From Eimeria necatrix (lineage: Eukaryota; Apicomplexa; Conoidasida; Eucoccidiorida; Eimeriidae): DNA of 64,000 bases. Below are positions 36,129 to 48,618 of this stretch, piece after piece (position 1 is the first letter of the stretch; each line of letters opens with the position of its first letter). The stretch is taken from the NCBI RefSeq assembly GCF_000499385.1, contig NW_013651892.1:62001-126000 (forward strand). The letters run 5' to 3'. The translations under genes were made by a program, and so were the position numbers. Below the pieces are notes generated by a model. The model was not told where the DNA came from and made no database searches. It saw nothing but the letters and a program-made list of their open reading frames with translations.

Positions 36129-39100
36129 CACAGCCACCACCACAGGGAAGGGGGCCTTCGTGTCATGGGCCGCGTCGTCTCCTCAGTGCTTCAGCCTGCT
36201 TAACCCTGAAGGCAAACTGCTAGTGACAGATGCTGCTGCAGTTTTGGAGGCCCCGATCTGTCGTTTGGTGGAGACAATTTGCTCTTTGCTTAAGGAGGCG
36301 GCTCTCTACCTGCAGGCCATGCACCTGAAGGCAGCACGAATACGCAGGCAGCAGCAGCAGCAGTTGCAGACGGCTGCAGCAACTGCTGCGACGGCGGTGG
36401 CAGAGGCAGGAAAGGCGTCTGAGGCTCAGCGTTTAGCAGCTTTGCTCCCCGAGAAGGGCGAAACTGCTGCTGCTGCTGCTGCTGCAGACTTGGCAGCAGC
36501 AGCAGGCGGGGGCGACAGCATGATAGAGCTGCTAGAGCTGGAGCAAATGGGACCGTCGTCGCCGGCGCACCAGGCAGTGCTGTCGCGGCTGTATGATTTA
36601 TGGCACTGCTGCTGCTGCTGCGGGGCAGACGCAGTAGCAGCTTTTGCAAGCCCTCAGGCGCCGCCGCCTGCGCCTAGCACGTTGCCCTTCTCTTTGGCGT
36701 TCAGCGCCGCCGCAGCGGCCGCAGCAGCAGCAGCAGCAGAAGCTGCAGCAGTGTCCGCAGGGGCTGTCAGCGGCGTGCCTTCCCCCGCGCCGTCGTCGTC
36801 AAGCTCCGCTGCTGCCGCCGCAGCAGCAGCAGCAGCAGCAGTGTCTAGTGGCAAGCTGCGGGCCACGCAGCTAATGCTGGCAAGGGCCTACTCGCGGGAG
36901 GCCTCGCAGCCTGTCTCTTTGTCTTCTCCGCTGTCGGGGCTCGACAGCACTCTTGACTGCATGGCCAAGCTGCGCATGCACTTAGGGCCTCTCCCTTCTT
37001 TAGGCGCAATGCGTGCGGCGCTACACCGCCGCAGAGTCCCCACGGCTCATTTGCGGAGGCCCCAGGAGGTTGTCTTCTTTTACTACCATATTTTCGGCGG
37101 CAGCGGCAGCAGCAGCAAACAGGTCTTCAAGGATATGCAGCAGCAGCACCCCCAGATGCACCCGGGACTTATCCAGCCCCTCAGAGACGCCAAAACCCCC
37201 GCAAGCAGCAGCAGCAGAAGCAGCAGCAACAGCAGCAAGCGCTGCACCTGCGGGGGCCTCAGCTCAGACCTGCGGCTTACGCTGCCTGCGGCTGTGAGCG
37301 ACGCACTGACTACGGCGCTGGCCGTGGGGCTTACTTGCAAGCAGACGGGGAGGCAGGCGGGAGAGACGGAGGCCATAAGAGAGGCTCTTGCTGCTGACGC
37401 CCTGCGTATCACTGCAGCGCTGCAGCACGACGCCCGCAGACTGTGTGCTGCAGCAGCGGCAGCAGCAGCTGGAGAAACGCCCTGCTGCTGCGGTGGCCAG
37501 GTCGAGCCAACTGACGCAGAGGCGGCAACTGCAGCTGCAGACGGTGCAGAAGACAGCAGCAGCAGCAGCAGCAGCGGGGACGCCGTTGCTGTCTTTGACC
37601 CAGCAACCTCGTCAGCGGCGTCCGGTACAGCGGCAGCAGCAGCAGGAACAACAGTAACAACGGGGGGCGGCGGAGCAGCAGCAGCACGCAGGCGCAAAGC
37701 AGCACGGGGCGCAAGCCCGTCCAGCAGCTTGTCTGTTTCTTTGTCTCCCCTCCTGGACGCGCTGCTGCCTCGTGTGATGTTCACGCAGGCCGCAGCAGCA
37801 ACTGCAGACCCCCGCGTCTTCCTGCTGTCTGTGCACTCTGCTGCAGTGCCTGACAAAGCAGCAGCAGCAAAGGAATATGGAGCGCGGTTGCGGCCGTCGG
37901 ACGCTGCTGAGGCCCTGCGCAAGAGCGCTGTTGCTGTTGCTGCTGCTGTTACGAACCCATTTGCTGCTCCTGACATTGGCCGCGGTGGCCTGCGTTTTGG
38001 CTGCCATGGGGTGGACGGGTTCAGCAGCAGCAGCAGCAGCAGCAGTAGCACTAGCAGTACCGGGGGCTCGTCTCTGGGTGCGTTCGGGTCTGCAGGTAGC
38101 ATGCTGCCATTTGCTGCTGCAACGAGCTGCCGCGGCGCCGCAGTGGTAGCAGCAGCAGCAGCAGCAAGTCTGGAGGCGGAGCTGATGGAAATAGGAGTCA
38201 TTGTTGCAGCAGATCTGGCCGGCCTCGAGGGCTTCTCCACAGAAGACATTTTGCTGCCGAAGCAGCGGCTGATCGTAAGGAAAAGAGATGGTGCAGGAGC
38301 CCCTCTGACAGTGCGGCGGCTGCACTGCGCGCTGCGGCGTGTGATCCTTTCCCAGCTGGCTGCGGGCGCAGCGAGCGACAGCAGCAGCAGCAGCGGCAGC
38401 AGCCGGGGCCTCGAGGACACGTGGGGCTTTGTGTCCCCGCTGCAGGGCGACAGCAACAGCGGCCTCATAGACGTTGACTCCTCGCTCTGCTACAAAGCCT
38501 CGCCTCTAGACGCGTTCATTCTGTATGCCCTGCGGCCCGACCACGACCCCACAAGGAGAGGTTAGTTGTTGCTGCTGCCATTTGAGTTGGGTTTTGCTGC
38601 CGCTGCGGGTTCGCTGTAGCCTCTCAGTCTTGTGTCTGCACTCGTCTGCGTGTGGTCCTCTGCTGTGTCATTGCCACTTTGTTTGCGGTCCCTGCTGCTA
38701 AAGTCTATGCTATAGTTTCTAAACCTTATTCCGTCGCTGCAAAGCCGAAACCCTCGTTCGGCGGTTTCGTAACTGTCGGCGTTTCTGGCGGGACCCCGCT
38801 TCACCAGTGCTGGGCTGCTGAGGGTTTGCCAGAGAGTGCTGCTGCTGCTGCTGCGGTTTCTCTAGTTTCTGTGTCTGTCTTATCCTGTCTGTGTGTCTTC
38901 TGGGGTGCTGCTGAGTCTTGTTCATATGCGCCGTTGCTGCTGCGCCCCGCGTTGCCTTTGTTTCCTGCAGGCCGCCGCCGCTTCGTTTTTATGGAGGCAA
39001 ATGACCTAGTGGAGAATTACGTAGATGCGAAGCGGCTGCTGCTGGACGCTGCAGCTCCGGACGTGACGGTGCTGCTGATGGGGGCGCCGGCCCGCTGTTA

Positions 39101-42100
39101 CAGCAGCAGCAGCAGCAGCAGCAGTGGGGAGCTGTTCCCTCTGGAGGATGTTTCGGAGCAGCCGCTGCTGCTCTACAAATGGTTCTGCCCAGACACGGTG
39201 ACACTGGTTTGCCTAGGCGCGCTGGTCTGCGACGCAAAGCAGCAGCTGCAGCAGTACGTGCTGCGCTGGGTGCTGCCGCGGGTGGGGGCCAGCGGGTTAA
39301 TAGCCGAGCAGCAGCAGCAACAGTTCGCAGCGGACCCGGAGGCGCTGCTGGTCATGGAGGAGTGCAGTGTACGTACAGTGCAGAACATCCGTCGCTGGGC
39401 CTGCGCCATCAGGAAAATCAACAAAAAGACAGGAGACATCATTATAGTGCAGCCGCGGGTTTATGTAGAGTCCCCGGCCTCTCTGCGTCACAGAGAGGCA
39501 GCAGCACTTCTTGAAAAAGTCTACTCAATGGAGGGCGTGAACGAGCGGGAACTGGACGGGCTCGCGGCGGCGCTGCCGCCGCTTGCTGCATCTGCTGCTG
39601 CGGCAGCAGGAGCAGCAGCGGCAGACGCAGCAGCAGGGAAGCCAGGTGACAGTCTGCTGCTGGGCCTCGGCGCAGACGGCTGGGCAGCATCAGTGGGCGC
39701 AGGACTGCTTGCGGGTGCAGGGAGTCGTGCTGCTGCTGCTGCCGCTGCTGAGGCAGCAGAGGAGGACGGAGCAGCAGCAAAAAAGAAAAAGAAGAAAGCA
39801 AAGAAACAAACTCTGAGGCAGTCAATCCCCACTAACAAAAAGAGCACCATAGCCAAGCTTGCCGAGGACAGCAGACGGGCGGAGAAAGAAGATGGGGACA
39901 AGCACGAGGAAGTGCCCAGCGTTAGTTTGGCGGCTGCAGCGGCGGCTGCAGCGGCAGCAGCAGCAGCAGCAGCAGGTGTTGCTGCCGCCGCTGCTGCAGA
40001 GGCGCAGCAACAGACTGCGGACCTTGAAGCTGAGGCCGCGCTGCCAGCAGCGACAGCAGCGCAAACGGCAGCAGCAGGTACTCCGGCAGCAAAAGGGAAG
40101 GCAGTGGCAGCGGCAGCAGCAAAAGCAGCGGCAATGCCTAAAGCAGCAGCAGCACCTAAGGCAGCAGCAGCCAGTGCAACAATAGCTGACCCCCACTCCA
40201 GCCGCGGCAAGAAGCAGCAACAACAGCAACAGCAACAGCAAGCCGCAGTAGAAGGACGTAACAAAGCGAAAGAGACGCCAAAAGGTGCTACTGCTGCGGG
40301 AGCAATGAAGCCTTATGAGAAAAAACAAGCGGCAGCAGCAGCTGCTGCTGCAGGAAGCCCGCAGCAGCAGCTGCGAGTCCCATCCGCAAAAGCAGACGAT
40401 GACGCAGCTACCGATAGTAAAAGAGCCAGAGACAGGGCACTGCAGCAGCAGCAGCAGCAGAAACGTGGTGCCGCCGCTGCAGCGACGCCTGAAGCTATCT
40501 GTCTCCCAGCAGCAGATAAGCCATCCGCTGCCGCAGCTGCTTCCTCCCCGCAGGTGGAGCCAGCTGCTGCAGCAGAAGCAAAGAGAGGCGCGGCAACAGT
40601 AGCAGCACAAAAAGCTCGTGCCGCAGATGCACAGAGGCGTGGCGTATCTTCGGCTGGCTCTCCGACGGCAGTTGCGGCGGCTACAGAAGCAGCAGCAGTA
40701 ACAGCTGCTGCGTCACCAGCAGCAGCAGCGTCTCCAGGTAGTTCACGGTCTCCATTGGGCCCGAGAACAGCTCGCGGCGTCGCACAGAAGCAGCAACACC
40801 CAGATTCACCAGCAGCAGCAACAGCCGCAGCAGCAGGTGGAGACTGGTCTCCCTCACTGCCACTATCGCCTGGTTCTTCAGCCGCCGCAGCAGCAGCAGC
40901 CGCGGAGCTGCCTTATGCATATTTGCTGCAGCCGCGGAGCCTAAACACGCTGCGGCAGTTGTCAGTGGCAAGGGACATAGAAGAGGAGACCCTGCGGTCT
41001 CTTGCAGCTGAGGTGATCGACTCTGTCTTGACTCACATAAGCGGGGAAGCAGCTGCAGAAGCAGCAACAGCAGCAACAGCTGCAGCGCCATGGCTGGAGG
41101 CTTGTCGAGGTTCTGCAGCAGCAGCGGCAGCAGCAGCTAAGCGCGGCTCCTCCGCAGCTTCCCCCGCAGCAGCGCCCGCTGCAGCAGCAGCAGCAGCAAG
41201 CAGCAGTGTGCGCACTTCTCAAGACAGCCCGCTAGCCCGAGACGTGCTGCTGCAGGCAGCAGAGCTGCTGGACCGCATGAGCGCCACCAGCCTGTGCAGC
41301 CAGCAGCGGCCCTTGTTTGCGAAGCAGCTGCAGGTGCACCTTGAGGAGGCGCTGCTGCAGGCTTTCGACTGCAGCAGCGCTGCAGCCCAAGGCGCAGCAG
41401 TAGCTCCAGCAGCAACTCCGACGGCCGGGGCGCGCAGCAGTTACAGTGGCATTGCGGCCCCTGGGAGCAGCAAGCATGCGGCCAGCAGCAGCCCCAGCAG
41501 CAGCAGCAACAACAGCAGCCTAGAGGGCCTAAGTGCTGCTGATCTGCGCTTCGTTGCCTTCCAGAGGCTGCTGACTCCCCGCAGCTTGGCTGCGTGTGAG
41601 CTGTTCGCAGTGCTCGCTGTGGGGCGCAGCGGCCTAATCGTCTCGCGCAAGCTGCTGGCGACCCACTGCCACAATTTCTTAGACCGCACAGCAATAGCAG
41701 CAGCCAGCAGCAGCAGCAGCGGGGCTAGCAACAGCGCTGCGCCCGGCAGCAGCAGCAGCTCTGCGTCAAGTAGCAGCTCCAGCTCCACCGCCAGTGCAGC
41801 TCCTTCCAGCAGCAGCAACAACAACAACAGCAGCTTGAAGGTTGCCCTAGTGGCCAGCATGTGGTTCGCGCTGGGCCCCCGCCACTTGTGCCGGTTGGGG
41901 GAATCGCAGCAAGGGCGCCGCTTTGTGGACTCGGTGTCACGGCGGTTGAGCGACTACAGTTTGCTGCTGCTTCCTAGCAACCCGAACCAGAGCAGCAGCT
42001 ACCCCTGCGTGTTGCCGCTGCTTCAGCAGGGCAGCAGCTTCTTTTCCCCCCGCGTAGCAGCAGCGGGAGGCGTGGAGGCCCTCGTGGCGTGGGCGGTGGC

Positions 42101-45100
42101 GGTGCTGCTGAGATGGCTGCAGTCTGTTAAGGGCACGCAGCTACCCATAGTGAGGGCCCCTGCGTTGTCTGCTGCTGTAGCTGCTCTCTCTATGCCTTCG
42201 GCTTTCCTGAACGCCCACGCCCTCAGTGCACAGGCTGCTCAGCCAGCAGCAGCAGAAGCTGCTGCTGCAGCAGCCGCTGCAGCCGGGTCCCCTCCTCTGT
42301 CCAGCATGCCTGAGGAGGCAGCAGCTGACGCCGATGCTGCAGCAGCAGGATCAGCAGCAGCAGCGCCGGCGTGGTCTCAGGTAGCTGAGGGTCGACCTAC
42401 TGCGTCTCACCGCGGGGCAGCATGGGGCTCTTCGTCCCCACCTCCAGCAGCTTCTAGCACTGCAGCAGACGGGTCTCCCTGCCGTTCCACTGCAGCAGCA
42501 GCAGCAACAGGCGGGCGCCGCGGTGCGTGCAGCAGCAGCGACAGCTGCTCCCTAGCGGACTGGGCAGGGGAACGGGGGGACTCCGAAGAAGAAGACGAAG
42601 AGCTTTATGCGGACTCGTCGCCACCGCCGTTTCACCGGCTGAGTGCTGAGCCTTCACTGCCGAGCGGCAGCGGCGGGGGCGGGGGCGGTTTGCTTCGGAG
42701 CCTCAGCAGCAGCAGCAGCAGCAGCCGTCGGGTCTACAAGAAGAGTGCGCCCTACATCCTTGCTGAGGGGGCCAGCTGGATGGTCCTCTATAAGCCCGCC
42801 TTCTGGCACTGCTCGGGCCTCGGCAAAACTCGTAACATAAATCTGCCTAAGGTCGCGGCTCCCCAGGAGATCGAAGACGCCCTTTCTCACATCACCACTG
42901 AAGACCTCGTCAGCAGCGGCAGGGTTGAGAGCTTCCACCTCTACCTCATGAAAAAAGTAACAAACACCACTGCCTTGCTGCTGCTGCAGTTGCTGCTGCT
43001 GCTGCAGATTCTAGTTGTGATGGTGCATTTTGTAGTTGGAGACTGTGTGGGTGCTGGAGTGCCCTCGCGTGCTGCTGCTGCTTCTGCTCTGGCTGCTGGC
43101 CTCACGACTACTGCTGCTAACAGTGCTGCTTCCGCCGCACTATGGTTACACTTGTTACTGCTGCTGGTGTTGTTGCTGCTCACAGTACCCTCGTCTGGAA
43201 ACAGTGCGTCGCTGGGAGGAGATGGAGTGCGGCCTTTGCCACCGCACCGACCTGGAGACGTCGGGCTCGCTGCTTATTGCCAAGACTCGAAGGTAGTGTT
43301 GCTGCTGCTGCTGGAGCTGCCGCTGCTGCTAGCGTTGTTGCCGTTGCAGCGGGGGAACTGCTGCTGCTGCTGCTGCTCTTTGTGGTATCCGCTGTGGTGC
43401 TGGCTAGAGGCCGCGCGGCATATGAAAATCAAATAGAGTAGCCCATGGACGGCCAAATGAAATATTCTGGCGCTTTTTCGTTGCATTTACTCTCCGCTAT
43501 TTATTGTTTACCATCTATTATTGCTTGCCTTTGCGTGATTTTCAAAGCGGTTATTGTTGTCTCCGTACGACACTTGTATTCGTGCTTGAATGCCACATCC
43601 AGGTTTCCGTCTGTGTTTCATGTTTTTCTTTTATCTTTTGTGGTTTATATTTACATTATTGCGTTTCAATTTCTTATTTATTTCTGTTTTCTGGAGGCGC
43701 GCTGCGTTGCTTCTTCGCAGGGCTCGAGATTTCATATTTGAACAGTTCAGGCGCCGCCTAGTGCACAAAGAGTATCTGTTGCTGTGCCACGGCAGGCTGA
43801 GCAGAGCCTACGGCAAAATAGACCACCCAATTGCCACAAGGTGGGTTGAGGTTGACGACTTTGTCTGTCTCAGTCGTTTTTCGTGTTCTCTTTGGAGTTT
43901 CTTTTTGCCTTTTGCGAGTTGTTTTTCCGTATTACTGCCTTCCTTTGTGGATTCTCTTTTCCCTGTGGTGGCTGTTTCTCGTATCTTTCTTTGGGGCTTC
44001 CTTTTTGCTTTTCGCTTTGCTTCTTTCGGTGCTGCGCTTTCCGCTTTCGTTGTGTCGCTCTGCTGCGCTGCTGCGCGCGCAGCGGCGGCGTCTTTTCTTG
44101 CGCGTGCGCCTTTATTTGTTTGCACAAGCAGTCAAATGCAGATAAATGCACACACTTTTGAAAATTAACGACAAACGAGCTTCACAGCTTGTTGGCTTAC
44201 AGGGACTTCGACAGCTGCCGCTCCAAAAGCCACTACTCGGAGGTTGTTGGACCGGACGAGGGCGGGGAGGAGGCGCTGACGGAGTACAGACTGCTCAAGA
44301 TCTTCAAGCTAAAGAAGCCCGTGGACCCTAAAGTTGCGGCTGCCATTGCTGCTGCAGCAAGACTGCACGCGGCGGCGACCGGCAGCAGCAGCAGTTCCAG
44401 CAGCAACAAGAATGCGGGAGCGACGGCGCAGCAAAGGGGCAGCAGCGGCAAAAGCGGCAACAGCAGCAACAGCAAGGACTTCAGTTACACGCAAGAGTTC
44501 AGCTTCTGTAGAGTCAAGATACATACGGGGAGGACTCACCAGATCCGGTAAGCAGCACGTGCCCATCGCCCACCCCTATTTTTTTGGTTTCCTTGTCTAG
44601 TTTTCTCCTCTTTCTTGTGTCTCTCGTTGGCATTGTTGGCTGTCGGGCTGCAAAGGCCCGTTTGTCTCTTGGGCGGCGGCTTTGTGCACCTGCTTAACCC
44701 GGGGGTTAGGGTTTATGGTTGAGGGTTTGAGCACCTGATCAGTCTCAGAGCAAGGGAACTTGGCTGAAAACGTGAAGTGACCCGCCCGCGTTTTCAGCCA
44801 TCTGACCTTTTGACTTTCTCCTGATCAGTAGCTGCTGCTGCTTTTGGCTGGCCTTAAGTTGCTGCGTGAGTGCGAGTTGCTGCTGTGTAAGGCTTCGCTC
44901 CTGCAGAGGTTTGCCGCTGCTGTTTGCTGTGCTGCTGCAGGGTGCACTTCCAGCACCTGGGCCACCCGCTGGTGGGCGATGGCAAGTACTGCGACCAGGG
45001 CAAAACAATAATTGACCGTGTCTGGTGCGGCCGTTTGTTCCTGCACTCCAACTTGCTGGTCTTCACCTCTCCAGACGCAGCAGACCCGAAGCCCGTCACG

Positions 45101-46739
45101 GCCACCTCGCCGCTTGCACCGGAGCTGCAGGCCGTACGTGCTGAACCCTCAAACCCTCGAAACCCTAATGAAGGGTTTTTAGCCCGGAGGCGGCTAGACG
45201 CGCCTCCGGACCGCAAATCCTTAGGTATACTTCTGGGGGTTTTCTGCAGCTGTTTTGATGCGCCACAGCGCTTAGCATGCAGTGGCTAGGGCTTGGGGTT
45301 TGTGACTTGCAGGCGCTTGACAACGACCTGGTTTGTGTCGAGGACTTTACGGGAGGCAAAGAGAAAGAAGAAAAGCGAGAAGGGTCGCCTGACTTCTCCA
45401 CCTCTCTTGACTGGCACTTCCCCTCGCCCAACACGCGCCCTGCTGCTGCTGCTGTGAAGGACGGCACAGCCGCACCACAGATGGCGGCGTCGGGAGCTGC
45501 AGCAGCTTCTGCCCCGCCCACAGGCTCGCCCGTAGCGCGCAGTGCACCTGCTACCGGCGGGGGCACATTTGCGGCTGTTGCTGCTTCTGCTGCCGCAGCG
45601 GACTCAGCAGCGGCAGCAGCAAGAGGTGCTGCGCAGGCAGCCAAACGGGCAGGTGACTCTTCCCCTTCAGCAGCAGCAGCAAAAGGCGGCTCTCCAGCCC
45701 TCGTACCAACAGCGGCACAACGCCCAGATGAGGCTGCAGCTGCAGCAGCGCCAGCAGCTGCAGCAGCAGGGGTGGGAGCAGGCTGCGATGCTTCTCCTTC
45801 CCATAGGCAACGCTCAGCTGCAGGAGAGTCCACCGAAGCAACAGCAGCAACAGCAGCAGCTGCTGCAGGGCACCCGCAGTCTGCAGCGGACAAGGTCTCT
45901 CACAAACCCCAGCAGCAGCAAGAGCAGCAGCAGCAGCAAGAGCAGCAGCAGCAAGAGCAGCAGCAGCAAGAGCAGCTGGAATACGGGACGCGCTGCGTTT
46001 TTGGATTCCCGGAGGCTCCTCGTGGCAGCTTGCGGTCATCCCCTTTGCGGTTCACCGAGGCAGCAGCAGCAGCAGCATTGGCAACGGGAGCAGCAACGGC
46101 AGCAGCAACGGCAGCAGACCCACACAGCGCAGCAGGGCCAGGGCGGTCTTGGGGCTTCAGAGCCTTCGCGTCTCAGCTGCTGTCGTGTCTGCAGCAGAAC
46201 TCCAACGACACACCCACTCCTGGTAGGCAGCCTATTGACTTATTTTCCTGCGTTGTTCGTCATGGGTGGCTGTAGCTGATGCACCTGCTCGTTGCTGTTG
46301 CTGCTGTTGCTATTGTTCTTTTTGTTTCTTCACTTCTGTGTGTCTGTGCTGCCAGCTGGCTTTGCTTGCACTGCGGGCTCGGGTCCATGCGTTTTTCCAG
46401 CTGTTGTTGCTGTGGGTTTTATGCTAATTGGGGCAGCTCTTGCTGGTGCTCTAATTGCTGCCACGGGGATGCTCATGCGGTTGTCGCTGCTGGTGCTGGA
46501 AGTGCTGCTGCGGCTGCTGTTGTTGCTGCTTTCAGGTGTGGTTGCTGCTCTTGAAGCCTGGCCCCTCCACGGAGCGTCTCCTTTCCCCCGTCGCGAGTCT
46601 CTGGACTTCTGTCTTGCTGCGACGCAGCAACAGCAGCAGCAGCAGCAGCAGAATTTAGGGCTGCTCCTCAGCACCACGAGGCGCTGCATTTACCGGCTGT
46701 TTCATGTCTGCGGCTCGCGCACTACCAGAAGCGGCAGGT

Positions 46740-46770
<31 letters not shown>

Positions 46771-47572
46771 TGACGCTAACAACGGTGACGCCACTAGCTG
46801 CAGCAGCAGCTACGTAGGTCCGTTGCGTCTTTCGTTTAGCAAGGCCTCCGGTCGCCTGAGACTCCCGGCCTGTATACGGCTGCAGACTGAAGCGGCTGCC
46901 GCTGCAACAGCAGCAGCGGCGGGGCTGCCAGCTGCTGCAGCAGCAGCCGCAGCAGCTGCAGCAGCAGAACTAAACGCAGGCACCCTGGTGATGCCTACCC
47001 CGCCTCGTGGCTGGCGGCAGCTGCTTCAGGTGGCAGCAGCAGCACTCTCTGGCGAGGTGCTATACTGCAGCAAGCCGCAGGGGAGATCTGTCAATTTGCT
47101 GCTGCTGCCTGCTGCTGAGGAGGAGTTGCAGCAGCAACAGCAGCAGCAGCAGCACCATGGCCTGCCGCCGCGCACAGCAGCAGCGGCTGCTGCTGCTGTT
47201 GGGCAACTGTGGTCTTGCCTTAGTCAGCTGCTTGACTCAGGCTGTGGCTGGCGCTGCTTAGCTCGGGCCGTCCCTAATGTGCCTACGGCTGTTGTTGCTG
47301 CTTTGTCAGCGGCAGCGGCACCAGCTGCAGCTTCTGTCTCAGGTGCGCCCCCTCGCAGTCAGATGCGTCACCCTTCCCGGCAGCTTTGCAGGTATGTGCC
47401 TTCGCTGCTTCCGGCTGCTGCGACGAGGCTGCTCGCTCCGCAGATGCAGCCGCAGCAGCAACAGCAACAGCAGCAAATGCTGTACGTGCAGCAGCAGCAG
47501 CTCCTGATGCAGCTGTATGGAGACCGTGGTGTCCCGGATGCGCGGGAAGAAAGCCGATTCGTGCTTCAGCAA

Positions 47573-47604
<32 letters not shown>

Positions 47605-48418
47605 GCTGGGCTACCTACCACGCATGCAACAGCAGCAGCAGGGGAGGCCGTTACGCATGCCGTCTGTAGATTCAGCATCTCAGCAGCAGCCGCAGCCGAT
47701 GCAAGGAGAGCCAGAGCAGCTACAGCAGCTTCAGCAGCAGCAGCAACACCTGCAGCAGCAGCAACTGCAGCAGCAACAGCAGCTGCAGCACCAGCAGCAA
47801 CTGCAGCAGCAGCCAATGCGGCCCCCAGTGTACGCCTACGCTCGTCAGGCGAGCCCAGCTAGCCGGCGGTCTTGGTCTGCTAGCCTGTGGGGCAACGCAG
47901 ACACTCCAGTGCAACGTGCGGAGCAGCCACAGTTACCAGTAAGCGAGACTTCACTGCTGAATAGCTAGCTAGCTAGCTTGCTGTGTTGACTAGCTGGATA
48001 GCTAGCTGAGCTGGCTTGACTACCTAGCCGGCTGTAGGGTTGGGGAGGGCGTAGAGTAACACCAGAATAGCTAGAACTGCCCTGCCTGCTGCTGCTGCGG
48101 CTTTGGGTGCCGCCTAGTGAGCGTCCGTGGGGTGTTTCCTGTGTTTGTACTGTTGCAGCAGGCGTCCCAGTTCATGTTTTTGTTCGACTCTGAAAGCTGC
48201 GAGCCAGCAGCAGCTGCAGCGAACAACGAGGTGAGGGAGGAAGACCTCCGCGGCTTCCTCGACCTTTCCTTCTTGGCGGCGAGCACCCCAGTGGTATGCA
48301 GCAGCAACTCCCAACAGCAGCAACAGCAGCACCATGCGACAGCAGATCTCTCGCCTGTATCCCCGCACGACCCACAGCATCAGCAGAGACGACATTCGCC
48401 CACGCGCAGACCCACCCC

Positions 48419-48453
<35 letters not shown>

Positions 48454-48580
48454 TCCTACGCCTTACAGATAGAGCGGCAGCAGCTGAGGCTCTTCGGCAG
48501 CAGCAGCAACATGGCGGTGTTTTGAACAGTCCCATAAGATTGCCACCTTTGCGGCAACAGTCCGAAGTTGAAAACGAGCT

Positions 48581-48618
<38 letters not shown>

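Noticed and set aside
37083..38468. 461-residue minus-strand open frame
   Set aside because: It is the complement of the CAG-rich fifth exon of the giant gene. It consists of Ala, Leu and Ser runs with no conserved block, while the plus-strand frame continues in phase across both neighbouring introns.
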